A DNA stretch of 45,000 nucleotides from Zygnema cylindricum (GCA_037447655.1 JBBHKE010000368.1:122651-167650); one strand, 5' to 3'; numbered from the stretch's first letter, positions 29,451 through 42,751 are shown. Numbers and translations are program-made. Notes: a model not told the origin generated them from the letters alone.

Positions 29451-32400
29451 TCACCGCGGCAGCAGCACGCTTTCTTGTTGAACAGTCCTTAAAAAGGAAC
29501 TCATAGGCCTGCTATTAAGAGAAGTACTTTTGACAGAAGTGGTGGTCCTGATAATTGGATTTTCAAGACTAACATCTTCAATAACATCATTAGTAGGAAG
29601 AACTGTCAATCCGTTGTTTTCCTCAACTTCCCGGTCTCTGTTTTCTACTTTTGTCTTAAGTAAGCGTAAATGGCTCGCCACGTCAGCCATTTCAGGTCGA
29701 TATTTTGAGCGTTTTTGAAGACAGGATGCCGCAATACTCGCCAGGGCATTCATGTCATCCAAAGAGTAGTCCGATTCCAAACTCGGATCCACGATGGCGG
29801 AAAGTCCCAATGTTGACCGCATCATTTTCGGCGCCTGCACGGTAAAACCATAAGCATTAGTAAATCAATATATTGTTTTTATGTGTGTGTGTGTGTGTGT
29901 GGAAAAAATAAAAAGAAAAAAATTTCATACCCAATTTGCTAAAGAAGTCCTCTCTCGATCACCTTCACTCGTCATTTCGTCAAAAATTGCCCTTTGACCA
30001 GTAATAAGTTCAAGAATGACGACCCCAAAACTGCACAGACAAACATAACACAACGAATAGTATGTTGGCCATTTTCGCTTATGATAACAACCTTGAAAAT
30101 GTAAAACATAAAAAATGAGATATCATCAACGACCACAACAATATTCAGAGGGTGTTATATTTGAAGGTAAAAATGCTACTTCCTATTTTGTGGATGGATT
30201 TATCTAGTACATTATTCATACATAATCATGTACAAAAGTGTGTCTTCTAGAAAAAATCGGATTGCCGAGAAGAATAAAACGATAAAGTTGAGCTCACCTA
30301 TAAACGTCACTTTTTGTCGTGACTAGAGAAGTAGTGTAATACTCCGGATCCATGTAGCCGTAAGTTCCGGCAACGGCAGTTCTCTTCGATAATTCTTCTT
30401 GGTCTTCGTTATCCTTTAAAAGGCCAAAATCGGCAACTTTTGCCTGCAAAAACGGAAATTGCTAAGCTTACGGCAAGGATTTAAACACTACGGCCATTTC
30501 AAAGGTCATGCAAAATGAGCTGGTTTGGGAACGCAAACGAAGTTATCACTCAGAATTTTCAGCTCTATTGCTAAAATATGAACATCACAGAGAAAACAAC
30601 AAATGCCGTCTTAAAGTGAACTTGAATTAGTTTACTCATAGCTCAAATGACACCCTAGATGTTTCAAGAACTATCTATTCTGTTGGATCTTGTTTATATA
30701 TAGCTGTATGACAATGGCGTTAGACTTTCCTTATCCTTCAGATAGAAGGATGATTTTTTTGTTTCATACACGTTTGGGACAGTGATGTGTATCTTAGAAC
30801 ACCATAGTACACTTGATAGGAGCAAATTTCTCAATGAAATATCACTATGGGCAGAGAAAATACAACATCATGCTACAAAAACAAAAAGAAAATATGTATT
30901 TGTATAATTCACTGTCAAGTACAACCTGACAAAAAAATGAACAAGGAAACTATCCAACATGCGCATACAAGTAACCCAAAAAGAAAAAGAAAATGTGCTA
31001 CCAAACAAACTCATCAGGCAAATTACCAAATCTACTTCACAAAAAAATGTCACTCTAAACATTAAAAATTGTTGAACCATAAAACCCTTCAAATTCATTG
31101 AAATTAGATAGCTTTCCAAAAAATAATGTAGTTATAAAAACAACAAGAGAAAAGTTGATTCTGACTGAAATTGGGAATGGCGTGTTTCTTTTACCTTCAT
31201 GTTTGCGTCCAAAAGGATATTCTCTGACTTAACATCGCGATGAATAATCGTCGGTTTTGCTTGCGTGTGAAGATATCGCAATCCTTCGGCAGCTCCAAGA
31301 GCGATATCCACTCGTTGCTCAAATGTCAAAACTGGTTGAATAGTGCCTGTTTTGGAAGAAATTCATAAAAGATTAATCTCAATTGTTTACTTCTCTCGCT
31401 GCCCTCTGTCTCTCTCATCCGCTCTCTAACTCTCACTCACTCTCTCTTTCACTCTCCCTCCCTTTCCCTCTCTCTCTCTTTCGATATCTCTATCCCTTTC
31501 TCTCCCCCTCTCTCCTCTCCCACTCTTCCTCTAAAGAGAATCCCTCAAACACGAAAACAAATCCATTCGATATTATAAATTTTTATATAAGTGTATTATG
31601 CCAATTGTTGTGATTACATTTTTTTTCAGCTGCTATCAAATAATTAAAATAGTGGAGAATACTCCTAACCGTCGTGGAGCTCAAGGAAAGTAAGTCTAAT
31701 TTCCAGTAGAAGTTCAAGCTTGTCTTTAATGTTCTAAAATTAAATTCATTAATCTATAAAAAAAATAAAGAAATAGTACTCATCAATCTTACAATAGTAG
31801 TCACATTTGGTTTAAAACCAGAAAAAGTTGAAGAACTGGGAGGAGGGGGGGGAAATCACCACTCTAGAGACCAGCGAGATATCCAAGTACAGTAAAAACA
31901 AGGGAGAAGGAGAGAAAGAGGGAGAGGGTGAAGCGAAGGAAAGCAAATAGAAAGGAAGATCGACGAAAGGGGAAAGAGACAGGTAGACAAGAGGGGTAAG
32001 GAGAAGGTACTAGATGGGAATTCCACGAGAGTAGGGACAATGGTTTGAGAGAGGGCGAGGGAAATGACAAGGGATTTGAAGAGGAGGGAGGGAAGGAGGG
32101 TAAATGGTCAAAGAGGAAGGAGAAGAGGAGAAGGTGGAGATGTAAAGGGATAGATGAGAGTAAGAGGCATAAAGGGCTTGTTACTGGGAGACATCGACGG
32201 CCACGGAGGTCGAGAGATGAGAATGGAGACGTGTGTTGCAGCGAGGGGGCGGAGGGGAGAGGTGGTAGAAGGATAGGGAGGATAGGGAGTTTGGTGGAAA
32301 GGGATGAAAAAGAAAGAAGTGAAAGAAAAGGACTCTGATGAAGGGGGAATTGAAGGCGTCAGGAGAATATATGATTGATAGTGGCTGAGACAAGCATAAG

Positions 32401-35400
32401 TGCACTTTGACCACTCCTTACTTATGCTGTTTTTCTAGGAAATCTTTTTTATCAGGCCCTACCTTCTTTTCGTTCAAGGGCTGATTTGAGTGTCCCGTTT
32501 GCAATAAATTCGTAAACCAATATTTGCTCGCTGTCAGTGTGACAAAATCCAATTAGCTTAACAAGGTTCCTGTGGTTCATTCTCGATATGGTTTCCACCT
32601 GCAAAAAGATTAAAGTTCTTAAAATGTTCAACGGTGAAAATTTTATATTCAGTAATATCTAATTGCAAAACTTACACAAAATTTATTTTCTTCTTCCCTT
32701 TTTGATTTCTACTGTTGAAAAGAAAAACTCTAGTAATCGTTTTCGCACTTATTCACCCAACAAGACACTTTTTAATGTACCGTAGGCACCTCTTATCACG
32801 AAACTAGAAATCCATAAAAAAATAAGAAAAAGCTTCGGTGTGCATTGATCAGGGGTGAATGAATCCTGGAAAATTATGTTCTTGAAAGAAAATTCAAGAT
32901 AGTATTATTAATGAGAAAAATAGATACCTTTTACATACTCTGGATCATCACTTTCATATTGTTTGTGTCAGTTGGCGAATTTTAACATACCTCATTCTTA
33001 AATAGTTCCAAACTTTCTACGGAAGCGTCTTTTGCTCGCTTTACCGCCCATACTTCTCCATTTTTTGCTATTCCTTTATAAACTGTCCCAAAGCCACCAG
33101 CTCCGAGTTCGTTGCTCTCACTGAACTTATCGGTGGCCTCACTGATGATTTGTAGAGGCAAAAATTTTACTGTGTGTTCGTTAATGTTTTTTGTGATAAA
33201 ATGCTCTTTTTCTGCAACAAAAAATGACAAACAAACTGTAGATGCATCAAGAACATAATAAACATATTGATATAACTAAAGCTATTTAAATTACGAGCAG
33301 CACTGTTCATTAGTCTTAGTGCTAATTTCTTCATGAAGGTTATGGAGATTCCCCTTCCCAGAATCATAACCTAGTGTTGTTGATGCTAATAAAGGATTCA
33401 AAATCAAATTATCACATTGCCCAACAGAAAATTAGCCTCGTTTTTCATATGTTCATGTTAATACTAATAACTATGCTATCCTAACACCATTGGAGTTATC
33501 TCTTGTTCTTAGACTTTCCAAAATTTGATAAGGTTGAAGCTTGTACGGGAGTTTCCAAATGAAGGTGGAATCCGGACTTCTTTCACTTTTAAAAAATCCC
33601 GGACTTCGAACAATCTTGAAACGTCAACTCAAGTTCTTGTTGAATGCACAAAATTTTGATCAAACACAGCAAATACCTAGGGTTACTGGTAAGCAATTAC
33701 CCAGCTCTTAGCTTTCTAGCACAACCCAGCAGTAAAGTACACCGTGAAACCTGTGAGAATTAATTAGCATGAGAACAAGTTCGATGTTAGATATTATACG
33801 AAGGAACTGGAAGGTTCGTCATTTCATATTCACAAAATAAAATTAATTATACTAAAATTGTTTTTCTGTTAGAGAACACAAAGAACCACACCGATATGTG
33901 TTAGGAACCCTGACGGCGACTATGATGTGCTGGACGATGTGAAACTTTGAGTTAACTTTTTTATTTTCCGTTAATGTTGCTAAACGTCAAGATCTCCCAG
34001 AGCACGTGTTTATAGGTCCTTCAAAGCACAATGTTTGCATCTAATGTAAGCTTAAGTGTATGTGCCCCACGGTACCTCTTCAACCCTATTAAAAATGCCA
34101 AACACTTCTTGCTCGTCCACATCAAGTCGTTTACAGAATAGTTACAGGATAGAAATGCACTAATGTTATCATGATTAACTCTGCATGTTTTCATAATGTA
34201 ACAGTTCTCTAAAACATTTGGGTGCAAATAATTTATCTTAAACACTCTGGAGGTTTCAAAGCGTAGCTGTGTGATAATTTCAGTTTAAAACATTACAAAA
34301 TCATAGCGTAAAATAATTCTTATTTCTACTCTTTTCTCCACACGAAAAGTTAAAAATAACCTAAGAATAGGAGACGAATGGGATATTTCTCTTCCAACTT
34401 TTCTTACTGGAATTGATTACTCTAGAATTTAAACGGACTGACTGTGGTAAAGCTCCTAATAGTTTGATTGGTAGACCTACAATATGTTTTGTTTTAGTTA
34501 AAAGGACTAGCGTTTGGGGTGGACCTAGAACACCGAAAATTTATGAAAATAGGTTCAAAAGTGAACATAGATTTGTTATGACTTTACAAACAAGCATAAA
34601 AATAGCGAAAATAAAAGTATCCACGAGTAGGTATTACAACCTTACTTCTAAAGTCGTCAATTTTTTTTTTGCTGATGTAATTAATTTTACCCACGTGGCA
34701 GAAAAACGTGTAAAAATATTGCTGATTTTATTCTTCTTGTTTTGTTGAATCCATGATAATTTTTTACAATTTGTGTTCGATTTTTCTTGCACTTTTGTAG
34801 ATATTTGTCTTATATACGAATCAAAAATTGTTTTCAGAACATAATTTCTGTGACAGTTTCTCGCTTTTCAGGATCCACAAGTTTACAAATATTCCACAAT
34901 GTTTATGTTGGTATTTTGGGAAAATTAAATGACTGGAAATTAAAAAGGTACGACTTACTCCATTTTCGAGAGAAGATCTTAAATTTGGCACCAAGGGACA
35001 GGGGTTCAAAAGTTTGAAACTCATTGTTAAAAAAATCATTTTACATGGATGAATGAAGACTTACTTTTGAAAATCCACAGATAAGCGCCGAGTGCCGCAA
35101 CAACAATGAGTAGTGTGGATCCCACAACAATAAGAGCTATTGCATAGCCTGGTAGGCGCTGACTATAGATATTGACAATAAAACCTGCCAAAAAATCAGC
35201 TCATGACATATTGTCATTCAAGGAAGATTTTGACACGACCAAAACAAAGCTAGACCATCAATCAAACTATAAGAGCTCAATTGTTGACGCGATAATATCA
35301 AAGTTTTTATCACAAAGCCATTTAAAAACATACAAATTTAAATTGTAAAAATGTGCGCATGCTTTTTCATTTAAACAAACATGAATAATGTCAGATGGTC

Positions 35401-38400
35401 GAAATTTCGATATTTGATTTTTCTGGTCATCTTCTGACATGAAAGGTAGTGTGCAATGTCTCACCTCCCTTGCATTTCGCTCGGAGAGGGTTGGGAAGAA
35501 AACTGCATTTCACAATGACCAAATTCCAGTTAGACATTCGTTCTTCTTTTCGTCATGTCATTTCATTGCCGATACTGAATTTTTTTTTACTGGTCACGTG
35601 AAATATTGTATTTGACCCCCCAGCAATGGCTTAGTATTAAATAGAATGCACCTATTTGTAAAATTGACCCCTTTCGGAGTTATGAAACATCCTGCTCTAA
35701 TTATAGAAGAACATGGAGAAGGGCATCCTACCTATAGATAGAGCAGTCGGTGAGGTTGTTTGAAAAAAATAAGTCAGGCACATATCCGGATAATTGGTTG
35801 TTGCTCAAGTTTCTGTCCAAGTAGTAGAGCCGTCAGAAGTGAATCATTCCAGACCACGATTGGCCGGGTATGTAAAATTTTGAACTCTGGGACCAATGGT
35901 TAAAGTGGTGGACAACTTCCCACAGAAAGTAGACATCTTAAAGAGATGGAACACTTTTAAACGATCAGCATTTTGTCATCATTTCACAAATATTTAAACG
36001 TAAAATGCTCTAAGCCATAAAGGTTGCAGCTTTTGATGGAATGATAAGGAACAAGCTATGCCATTCCAATTGCCTATCAAAAAATTTGAATATAGAATTC
36101 CAAGACAAAAGACTTCCTAGGAAACGTGACTTGTATACATGTGTGTCTTAAACTCACAAGTGTTTGAGGGGAATTGATGCAAGAAGTTGAGGAATTTCTC
36201 CGCTCAATTGGTTGTCCGATAAGTCCCTGTTAGCACATAATATCACCACTGGTCCACTAAGAAATGGACTTTTCATGATTTTGCATAGTTTCTCATGTAA
36301 ATGAAATAAGCTTCAACGTACAGTTTACTGATAGATATGTTTGGATTGAAACACTGACTAGATGATATTATTAATAAAAACTCTACTTCACAAAGACTCG
36401 GAATAATGTAATAACAAGAAAATGGATATGGAGGAAGTTATATTTAAGCTTTGTGCAAGTTTGATATCCGATAGGAAACGTAATTAGCTTTTATTATTGC
36501 AAATAGCTTTCCTAGGTACGGTATTTATGATTTCCGCAACCTGAAATGTGTGTGCGAAGGTCAATCTGCCTTAAGGCGATGTCAAATTGAAAAATGCTCA
36601 GCTTTAAACTACGCATGGATTATAAAAGAAAAATGTTGACCCCCAAAGAAAAAGATAGAGTAAATAAAAATAAGATGTTTTTTAAAAATTGTTGGGTCAA
36701 GCGTGCAATAATGGACATTAACATGAATATTAATGCTTACCAAAGAAGCGCAGATGCAGAAAATGCCAAGTGTAATGAAATTTCTACATGTTATTTTCTA
36801 GATTTTCATTTTTGTGCAGTACGTGTCAGCTTGTCCACAGTATTTTTCGTATTAAATGAATTTTTGAAGTCATTTTTGACTTTCCGAAGGTCATTGTTTC
36901 ACAAAATACTTGAAATGTGCTGTCATATATCTTAAAAAAGGATTACAAGTGTGTGCTTTTCTGGAGGAAAAATACTTGTGAATTGTTTTGGGGCTTATTT
37001 GACGATATTGTGTCATTTTTTAAAAAGGTAGGATTTCTTATTTCTCTCATTTTGTCACTATAGCTTGCACAATGCTCGAAAGTAGGGAAAAAAAAAGCTC
37101 CTGCATAATTGGTAATAAAAAAACCAAACTCATTCTAGCTTAGCTATTACGTGGGGTTGATAACATATAGGTTTAAACACTCCTTTCTGGACATCGGTCC
37201 TTGGATGGGGCACCTAGATCTACCTAAGATTTATCAGCGATAAAAAGAAAAGGTGCAACTCACAAAAAAGAAAGTCTCAGATATCCAATACTCTCTGGTA
37301 TGGTGCCACTGAGATTGCATCGGCTCAAATCCCTGGTTCACTCAGGCCAGCAGATATAAGATTAGAGGGTTGCACCCGTCTGTAAGTAATAGAACTGTTG
37401 GGTAGTCTAATAAAAAAATCTAGCTTATTTTTTTTTGGCAAAAGTTCGAGGATGCACCTAACCACGTTAATTCTTGTGGAGAACATTGCATTAATTTACC
37501 AGCCTATACTGCTCTGTCTTGAACTCTCCTTTTGACACAATTGCAAACAATCCCAAAAGGATCACAGCTTTATGGGGGGGAGAGAGAGAGAGAAAGAAAG
37601 AGAGAGAGAGAGGGAGAGGGAGAGAGAGAGAGAGAGAAGGCATCTTCTCCTCAGTACTGCTCTCGCACCGCAAGTTTGTCACCCTCCTTGTGATGGCGTT
37701 ATCTACTTGATTGGCTTTCTGGTATTTTACTTCAGGAACCTGTAGCTGACAGCAATAAAATTGCGTGTCATGACAAAATCAACAGAAAAATTATCGACAA
37801 AGCAGAGTTTATAATGCTCACAAATATGATAGACCCGAAAAACTTGAAGATCTAAATATTTGAAGTGATTCATCGTAAATGAATTCCGTAGATCCAAAGG
37901 TATCCGGAATCCCAGAATCAAAAGAGTTGTTGGACAAATCCCTGATGTAAACAGATAAAATGGCAAAGTTGTATCAATTTTTTAAGTTAAATCATAGCCT
38001 AGAATTATCAGTAAAATGTTTAAACATTGACACAAGATTGCTCGGTTTATTTTGATTCTCTACGAATAAAATATAACATATCACTAGCCGGCTATAAAAA
38101 AACCAAATTAAAGAAACTACTCATACTTACAAAACTTGGAGAAATGAAAAGTTTCCCAGATAAGACGGAATAGCGCCAGTGATTTTGTTGCTGTCAAAAT
38201 ACCTGTAACAATCAAAAGTTTTGCATGGACGTTAAACAGAATGTAATGACCTTCGTACTATAGGAATCTCAAATGAAAGACGATAGAGGAGGACATTCTG
38301 AAATTACAAAATAGGTCTATCGGAGCATTTCTCTCGGGCTACCTAACGGCCAGTTTAGCCAAAAAACTTTCACATTTTGCCAAGTCATGGGAAGACCATA

Positions 38401-41076
38401 TTTTACCTTTGAATACCAATACCGTTACATTGATGACATGCAGAAAAATTAATAAAAATTGAATTTGAGGGACAGATCACGATAAGGTAGTGATTGGCAA
38501 TCAATAGATATACGTACAGCAGAGCGCAGAAAAGATTCTGATAGTTCCTAAATGGGATCTTCACGGATCAGGTATTTATGATTGATAGGATTTCTTATTA
38601 AACTATTAATAATGTGTCTCCAGTTTCGCTACAGGAAACTCCATAATGACTCAAAGTGCATCGTAGGCGTGGAGAAAAATCAAGTCTAACCATGGAAACA
38701 ACTTTATATCCTTAAACCCACTCCAATTTTATAACAATCGTAAAATGTTTTGCATGATTACCGCTTTGGTTTTCTAAAGATGCTTTCGTTGTTACTTTCC
38801 ATTTATTTTTACCATAAATCTTTCAACATAGATGCAAACGTTGCGTGAAATTCAAGACTGTTGATATTCGTGTTATCTTAAGTTCAGCCTATTGCTTTCA
38901 ATGCTACAACCAAAACGCCCAGCTAATTCACGAAAAGAAACAAAATTAGCTCACGCTTTTAGTCGCTTATGTGGTTCATTAAGAGTTTAACTTCTCTGAA
39001 AAAGACAACTTTGTGCAAATGCTTCCATTTTACGTATCTATATGACAATGGTTTTTACTCACATTTCTTGAAGTCCAGTGCACTTTGTGATCCACTCAGG
39101 AAATTTGTCTATTGAATTGTTCCCAACATTTCTGCGTCACAAAAAACAACTTCTCCATGTTTATGTTGGTCAATGTAAGCAATACGAAAAATTACAGATA
39201 AGTTTAAGAACTTTGAAGCGTGAAATTAGAAGGATGAGTTTTGAAAAACTCACATAATTTTAAGATTCGAAGAAATGCTTTGCCATTCATTAAAATTTGG
39301 AAACTTGCTAAACTGATTTCCTCGAAGGTTCCTGAAATCAAGATAATAAAAGAATAAGTACCTTATTTCTGGTCAAGTCAGCCGAAGGCAAGATAGCAAC
39401 AATCAAACAAACAAAGATTAATGATTTCCGGTAATTGCGAACCGAGAGTTTCTGGAAAACCAAGAAAAAAGGAAATTAAATAAATAAACAAAAAATAGAA
39501 AGATTTTTGTTTGATAAATGTCAACCGACATCACGTCACGTAATTAAGTTTAACATGCCTTTGAAACTAACCAAACAATTTTAAATTATTTCACTTACAA
39601 GCTGTGAAGATCAGGGGTTTTGAAAAAAGAAGAAGGAATGTCACCGGTGAGATTGTTCTCACTCAAATCAAGTTCTCGCAAATTTGTGGCTCCGTTTAAA
39701 AATGTATCCGGAACATCACCATTGAACAGATTCCGAGAAAGATCAACAGTCTCAAAGTAAGACCAACTATTGCTATAGGGGAGACTCCCGCTGAAATGGT
39801 TGCCACTGAGGTTTAGGTCTATTATACTTCCCAATCCCATTATCGAAGCAATTTTTCCAGTCAAGTAATTGTTTGCCACATTGAATGTGGTGATATTTAT
39901 ATTATATAATGTAGGTAGTTCGCCCGAGAATTCATTATCATCTAAATATAAATGGTTTAAGGCTGTCAGCCATGAGAAGATAGAAATGGTGCCACTGAGA
40001 CTGTTGTGGCTGAGATCAAGAGTTGCAAGAGAAGCACAATTTCCACCACCAAAACCTGAAGAAATTTCCCCATTTAAATTGTTTTGGCTTGCATTTAGGT
40101 ATTGGATAGTTGATTTCGAGTTGTTAGCGCACAGAATTTTGAAGAACTCCATGAAAGATCCGCTTAAAAAATTATTTGAAAGATCAATATAGTAAATGTT
40201 TTTATCTAGAATAGGTGCTATCCCTCCTGTAAATTTATTTGAGTTAAGTAAAACCTTGCTAGAGGTGCCGAGAACGAAAGTAGGGAGACTTCCAGCTAAG
40301 GAATTGTGACTGAGGTCAATCAAGGAAAGTTTTGGAAGGGAAACTAGAGCCTCGGGAACCGATCCAATGAGATTCATTGAGTATAAATTCAAACTTTGAA
40401 GAGTATCAGGCCAGCTGGAACTTGCAGATGGAAGACCGGAAGGAGACATTCTGAGGTTTCCACCGAGTCGAAGATCCTTTAATTTTGACAAATTACCAAT
40501 CCAATCAGGAAAAAGTCCGGTGAAATCGTTATTATCCAAGAACAAGCTAGTTAAGGATAACAAGCTGCCAATTGGAATTTGACCCATTTCCCCAGTAAAT
40601 TGATTAGATCCCAGAGAGAGATACTCTAATTCGGTCCAATTCCCCACCACATTCAGAGCTCCCACCAGGATATTGTTAGAGAGGTCCAACCATTTTAATT
40701 TTTTCAGATTTCCCCAACTCTCCGGAATACTTCCATTTAACATGCCGGACTTCATAGTCACATTTTCCAAATATGCCAAGCTTCCGAAGGACGGTGGTAA
40801 ACTCCCTCTTAACGAGTAAGTTCCAAAGTCAATCTGGGTCACTCTGACGTCACCACTCGTGTCACTGCAAGTGACCATTGGCCAGCAGCATGGATTACCT
40901 GTGTTCCAAATTACTTCTTGTTCCCAACTGTAAAATGGAAGAGATTCCTGCATGGCTGCCACGTCAGCAACATCAGGATAACCACGGGAAGCGCAGTCAT
41001 AAACGAACTCAAAAGCGAGCGTCGAACGAAAAAAAAGGATTGTCGTAAAAAAAACGACAAAGGGAATAGGTTCCAT
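29451..41076 (-). CDS. LRR receptor-like kinase, 15 exons
   Basis: Plant plasma-membrane receptor kinase, 1090 aa. Exons: 41076-39599, 39331-39254, 39131-39063, 38202-38131, 37941-37822, 37332-37264, 36226-36158, 35812-35732, 35162-35065, 33211-32991, 32598-32463, 31346-31195, 30443-30298, 30030-29931, 29834-29451. All junctions are GT-AG, phases agree, and the total is 3273 nt. Residues 1-25 are a signal peptide, followed by an LRR cap ([10 protein letters not shown]), some 20 or more LRRs (to about 670), and a membrane span at 686-708 ([20 protein letters not shown]). Kinase: GAGGFG 748-753, Lys769, HRD 866-868 (RD type), DFG 886-888, [11 protein letters not shown]. Ligand unknown. Kinase wording ([17 protein letters not shown]) recalls LRR-VIII-type kinases; that placement is tentative. 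An in-frame ATG at 41244 lies upstream of the likely transcription start, so 41076 is preferred. Confidence 0.85.
29881..29901. repeat. (TG)n microsatellite in intron 14
   Basis: About ten TG units inside the last intron of the receptor kinase gene. Confidence 0.85.
31383..31545. repeat. Pyrimidine-rich tract in intron 11
   Basis: About 150 bp of mostly CTCTCT/CTCCC sequence on the plus strand (purine-rich in the transcript) within the intron between exons 11 and 12 of the receptor kinase gene. Confidence 0.8.
31890..32340. repeat. Purine-rich tract in intron 11
   Basis: About 450 bp dominated by GA, GGA and AAG words on the plus strand, so pyrimidine-rich in the transcript, in the same intron as the opposite-sense CT tract at 31383. 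Open frames through it are low-complexity and not credible genes. Confidence 0.8.
33212..35064. other. Intron 9 of the receptor kinase gene
   Basis: The largest intron (1853 bp), separating the membrane-span exon from the first kinase exon. AT-rich, no repeat or coding element recognised. Confidence 0.6.
37574..37639. repeat. (GA)n microsatellite in intron 5
   Basis: About 65 bp of GA repeats with a few GAAA and GGGA interruptions, between exons 5 and 6 of the receptor kinase gene. Confidence 0.9.
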
Positions 41077-41251
41077 AAAGGAGGAAAGGGAGAATAAAGA
41101 GAAAATAGAGAAAAATAGGAAAGGGAGGCTGCTGAATGGAGATTCAAATAACCAGAGAGGCAAAATGCAGGATAGGGGAAAAGAGATACAGAAATAGAGC
41201 GGAAAGGGCGAAGAGACGAAAGTAAGAAAGTTTAAAAATCTCACGAGTGTT

Positions 41252-41258
41252 CTTTATA
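41252..41258 (-). promoter_or_regulatory. TATA box of the receptor kinase gene
   Basis: Minus strand TATAAAG. A start about 25-35 bp downstream would fall near 41220-41230, giving a pyrimidine-rich leader of about 150 nt before the ATG at 41076 and excluding the ATG at 41244. No experimental start is available. Confidence 0.55.
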
Positions 41259-41291
41259 AGGGGTGGAGGAGAGCGAGGAGGGAAAGAGAGA

Positions 41292-41314
41292 GGGGGAGGG
41301 GGAGGGGGAAGGGG
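41292..41314 (+). promoter_or_regulatory. G-quadruplex motif in the promoter
   Basis: Four G runs (5, 5, 5 and 4) separated by one or two A on the plus strand (the template strand), with further G runs up to about 41347. Lies 35-55 bp upstream of the TATA box. Confidence 0.7.
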
Positions 41315-41384
41315 AAAGGTAAGGGAAAGGGAAGGGGTAGGGGGGGAAAAAGGGAAATGGAAGGTTTCGGGTAACCAAGCGGTA

Positions 41385-41584
41385 CACCGCGAATCGTTAT
41401 TAGCGTTATGAACTCTATATCGGCACCCCAAAATTTTGACATTAATACCTTAAATAGAATAAACTACACTATTTAAGGACGTGGACTATAATCTGCCACG
41501 TCTCCCGACACTAAATTAGAATGAATGACGCTAATTTTTTCTTAACAGTAATAATTTCTCAACGCTAATAACGGATTCGCGGTG
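41385..41584. mobile_element. MITE 1, TA-flanked, 200 bp
   Basis: Terminal inverted repeats CACCGCGAATCGTTATTAG (left) and the complementary CTAATAACGGATTCGCGGTG (right, one extra base). Flanked by TA at 41383-41384 and 41585-41586. No coding capacity. TA duplication is a Tc1/mariner-type trait, but these ends are not the standard Stowaway sequence. Confidence 0.75.
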
Positions 41585-42473
41585 TAGCTTTTGGGACCAC
41601 GGACGTCCAATCCAGAAGAGGAAACTCAAATCCAAACGTAGACAAAGTCAAAAATAATAGTCGCGGGCGACCCGGTGCTTTGCCCTTTGGTTGCCAAGGG
41701 CCTTTCGATTTTGTACAGTACACCGCGAATCGTAATTAGAGTAATGAAAAAATTAGAGTAAAAAAACAAAAAAAACAATTAGAGTAATTGACGCTAATTT
41801 ATGTGAAAGAGCTTTTTCAACTATGAAGTTTACTCTAATTTATTTGGTTATTCTATATTGGGTTATGTCGGCGATAATTATGTGCGCGATAATTATGAAC
41901 ACTAAATTACGTAGACATACAAAATGTGTCAGTCCGGTATAGTATTGACGTCATTATGACGCTAATAATATTTGTCGCATTGACTGTCAGTTAATGTTCA
42001 CACTGACGACGATGCTGTCGACGGACGAGAGTTATGCGAACGGCTTTTTTTTGATGTGATTGATTTTTTGTTTAGTGCGATTTCACGTGCGAGCACGATT
42101 CTATTAAATTATTATTTGTACCTTTTTACTTATAAAAGTACAATTTTGCACGGTCAGACGTCGTCCGTACTCCACACTATTTGTTGTATTTCACGTGGTT
42201 GTAGTGGTATGATAAATGTCAGACAAAATCGACGTCACGCCAAAATGTCGTGTTATTAATACAGGTTGAGTAACGTACAGTATCGTACGCTAAATTTTAT
42301 CGCGTGCAATTCCGTACATCACGTCAATTTGTCGCTTTATCATTATCCGTACACGCCAAAATGTCGTGTTACCAATACCGGTGAAGTAACGTACAGTTTC
42401 GAACTTTAAATTTTTGCGCGTGCGATCCCGTCACATCACGCCACGTTGTCGTGTTCTCAATTTCCTTACACTA

Positions 42474-42690
42474 CACCGCCAATCGCTATTAGCGTGTAGG
42501 TTTGATTAGCGTATACTATTATTTAGCGTGGTGTACGCTAATTGGGAATTTGGAAATTTTGGAAGAAATCGATTACTCCAATTAGGAATTAGGGCATTTT
42601 TTGAATAGTGTGGATAATTCTATTTGAGAATAAAAACAAAAAAAAGCGGGACGGGATTAGCGTACACAACGCTAATAGCGATTGGGTGTG
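42474..42690. mobile_element. MITE 2, 217 bp
   Basis: Left end CACCGCCAATCGCTATTAGC, right end CGCTAATAGCGATTGGGTGTG, flanked by TA (42472-42473, 42691-42692). The same internal sequence as MITE 3 (GGAATTAGGG, AATAGTGTGGATAATTCTAT), clearly a sister copy. Confidence 0.75.
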
Positions 42691-42751
42691 TACTATTATT
42701 TCAGTGTTGGCGTGACGTACGATGTGTCGTGATATCAATACCGGTACAGTA

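Noticed and set aside
32045-32338. 97-codon frame in GA-rich sequence
   Set aside because: Low-complexity Lys/Glu/Arg/Gly translation of a polypurine tract within an intron; no domain.
35065-35184. A frameshift mutation (T-run indel) in the receptor kinase gene at the exon 8/9 junction
   Set aside because: Using the acceptor at 35162 restores frame without any sequence change, so the gene need not be a pseudogene.
41077-41244. Receptor kinase start at the upstream ATG (41244)
   Set aside because: It lies only about 8 bp downstream of the TATA box, before the expected transcription start, and adds a low-complexity Phe/Ser/Leu stretch in front of a normal signal peptide.
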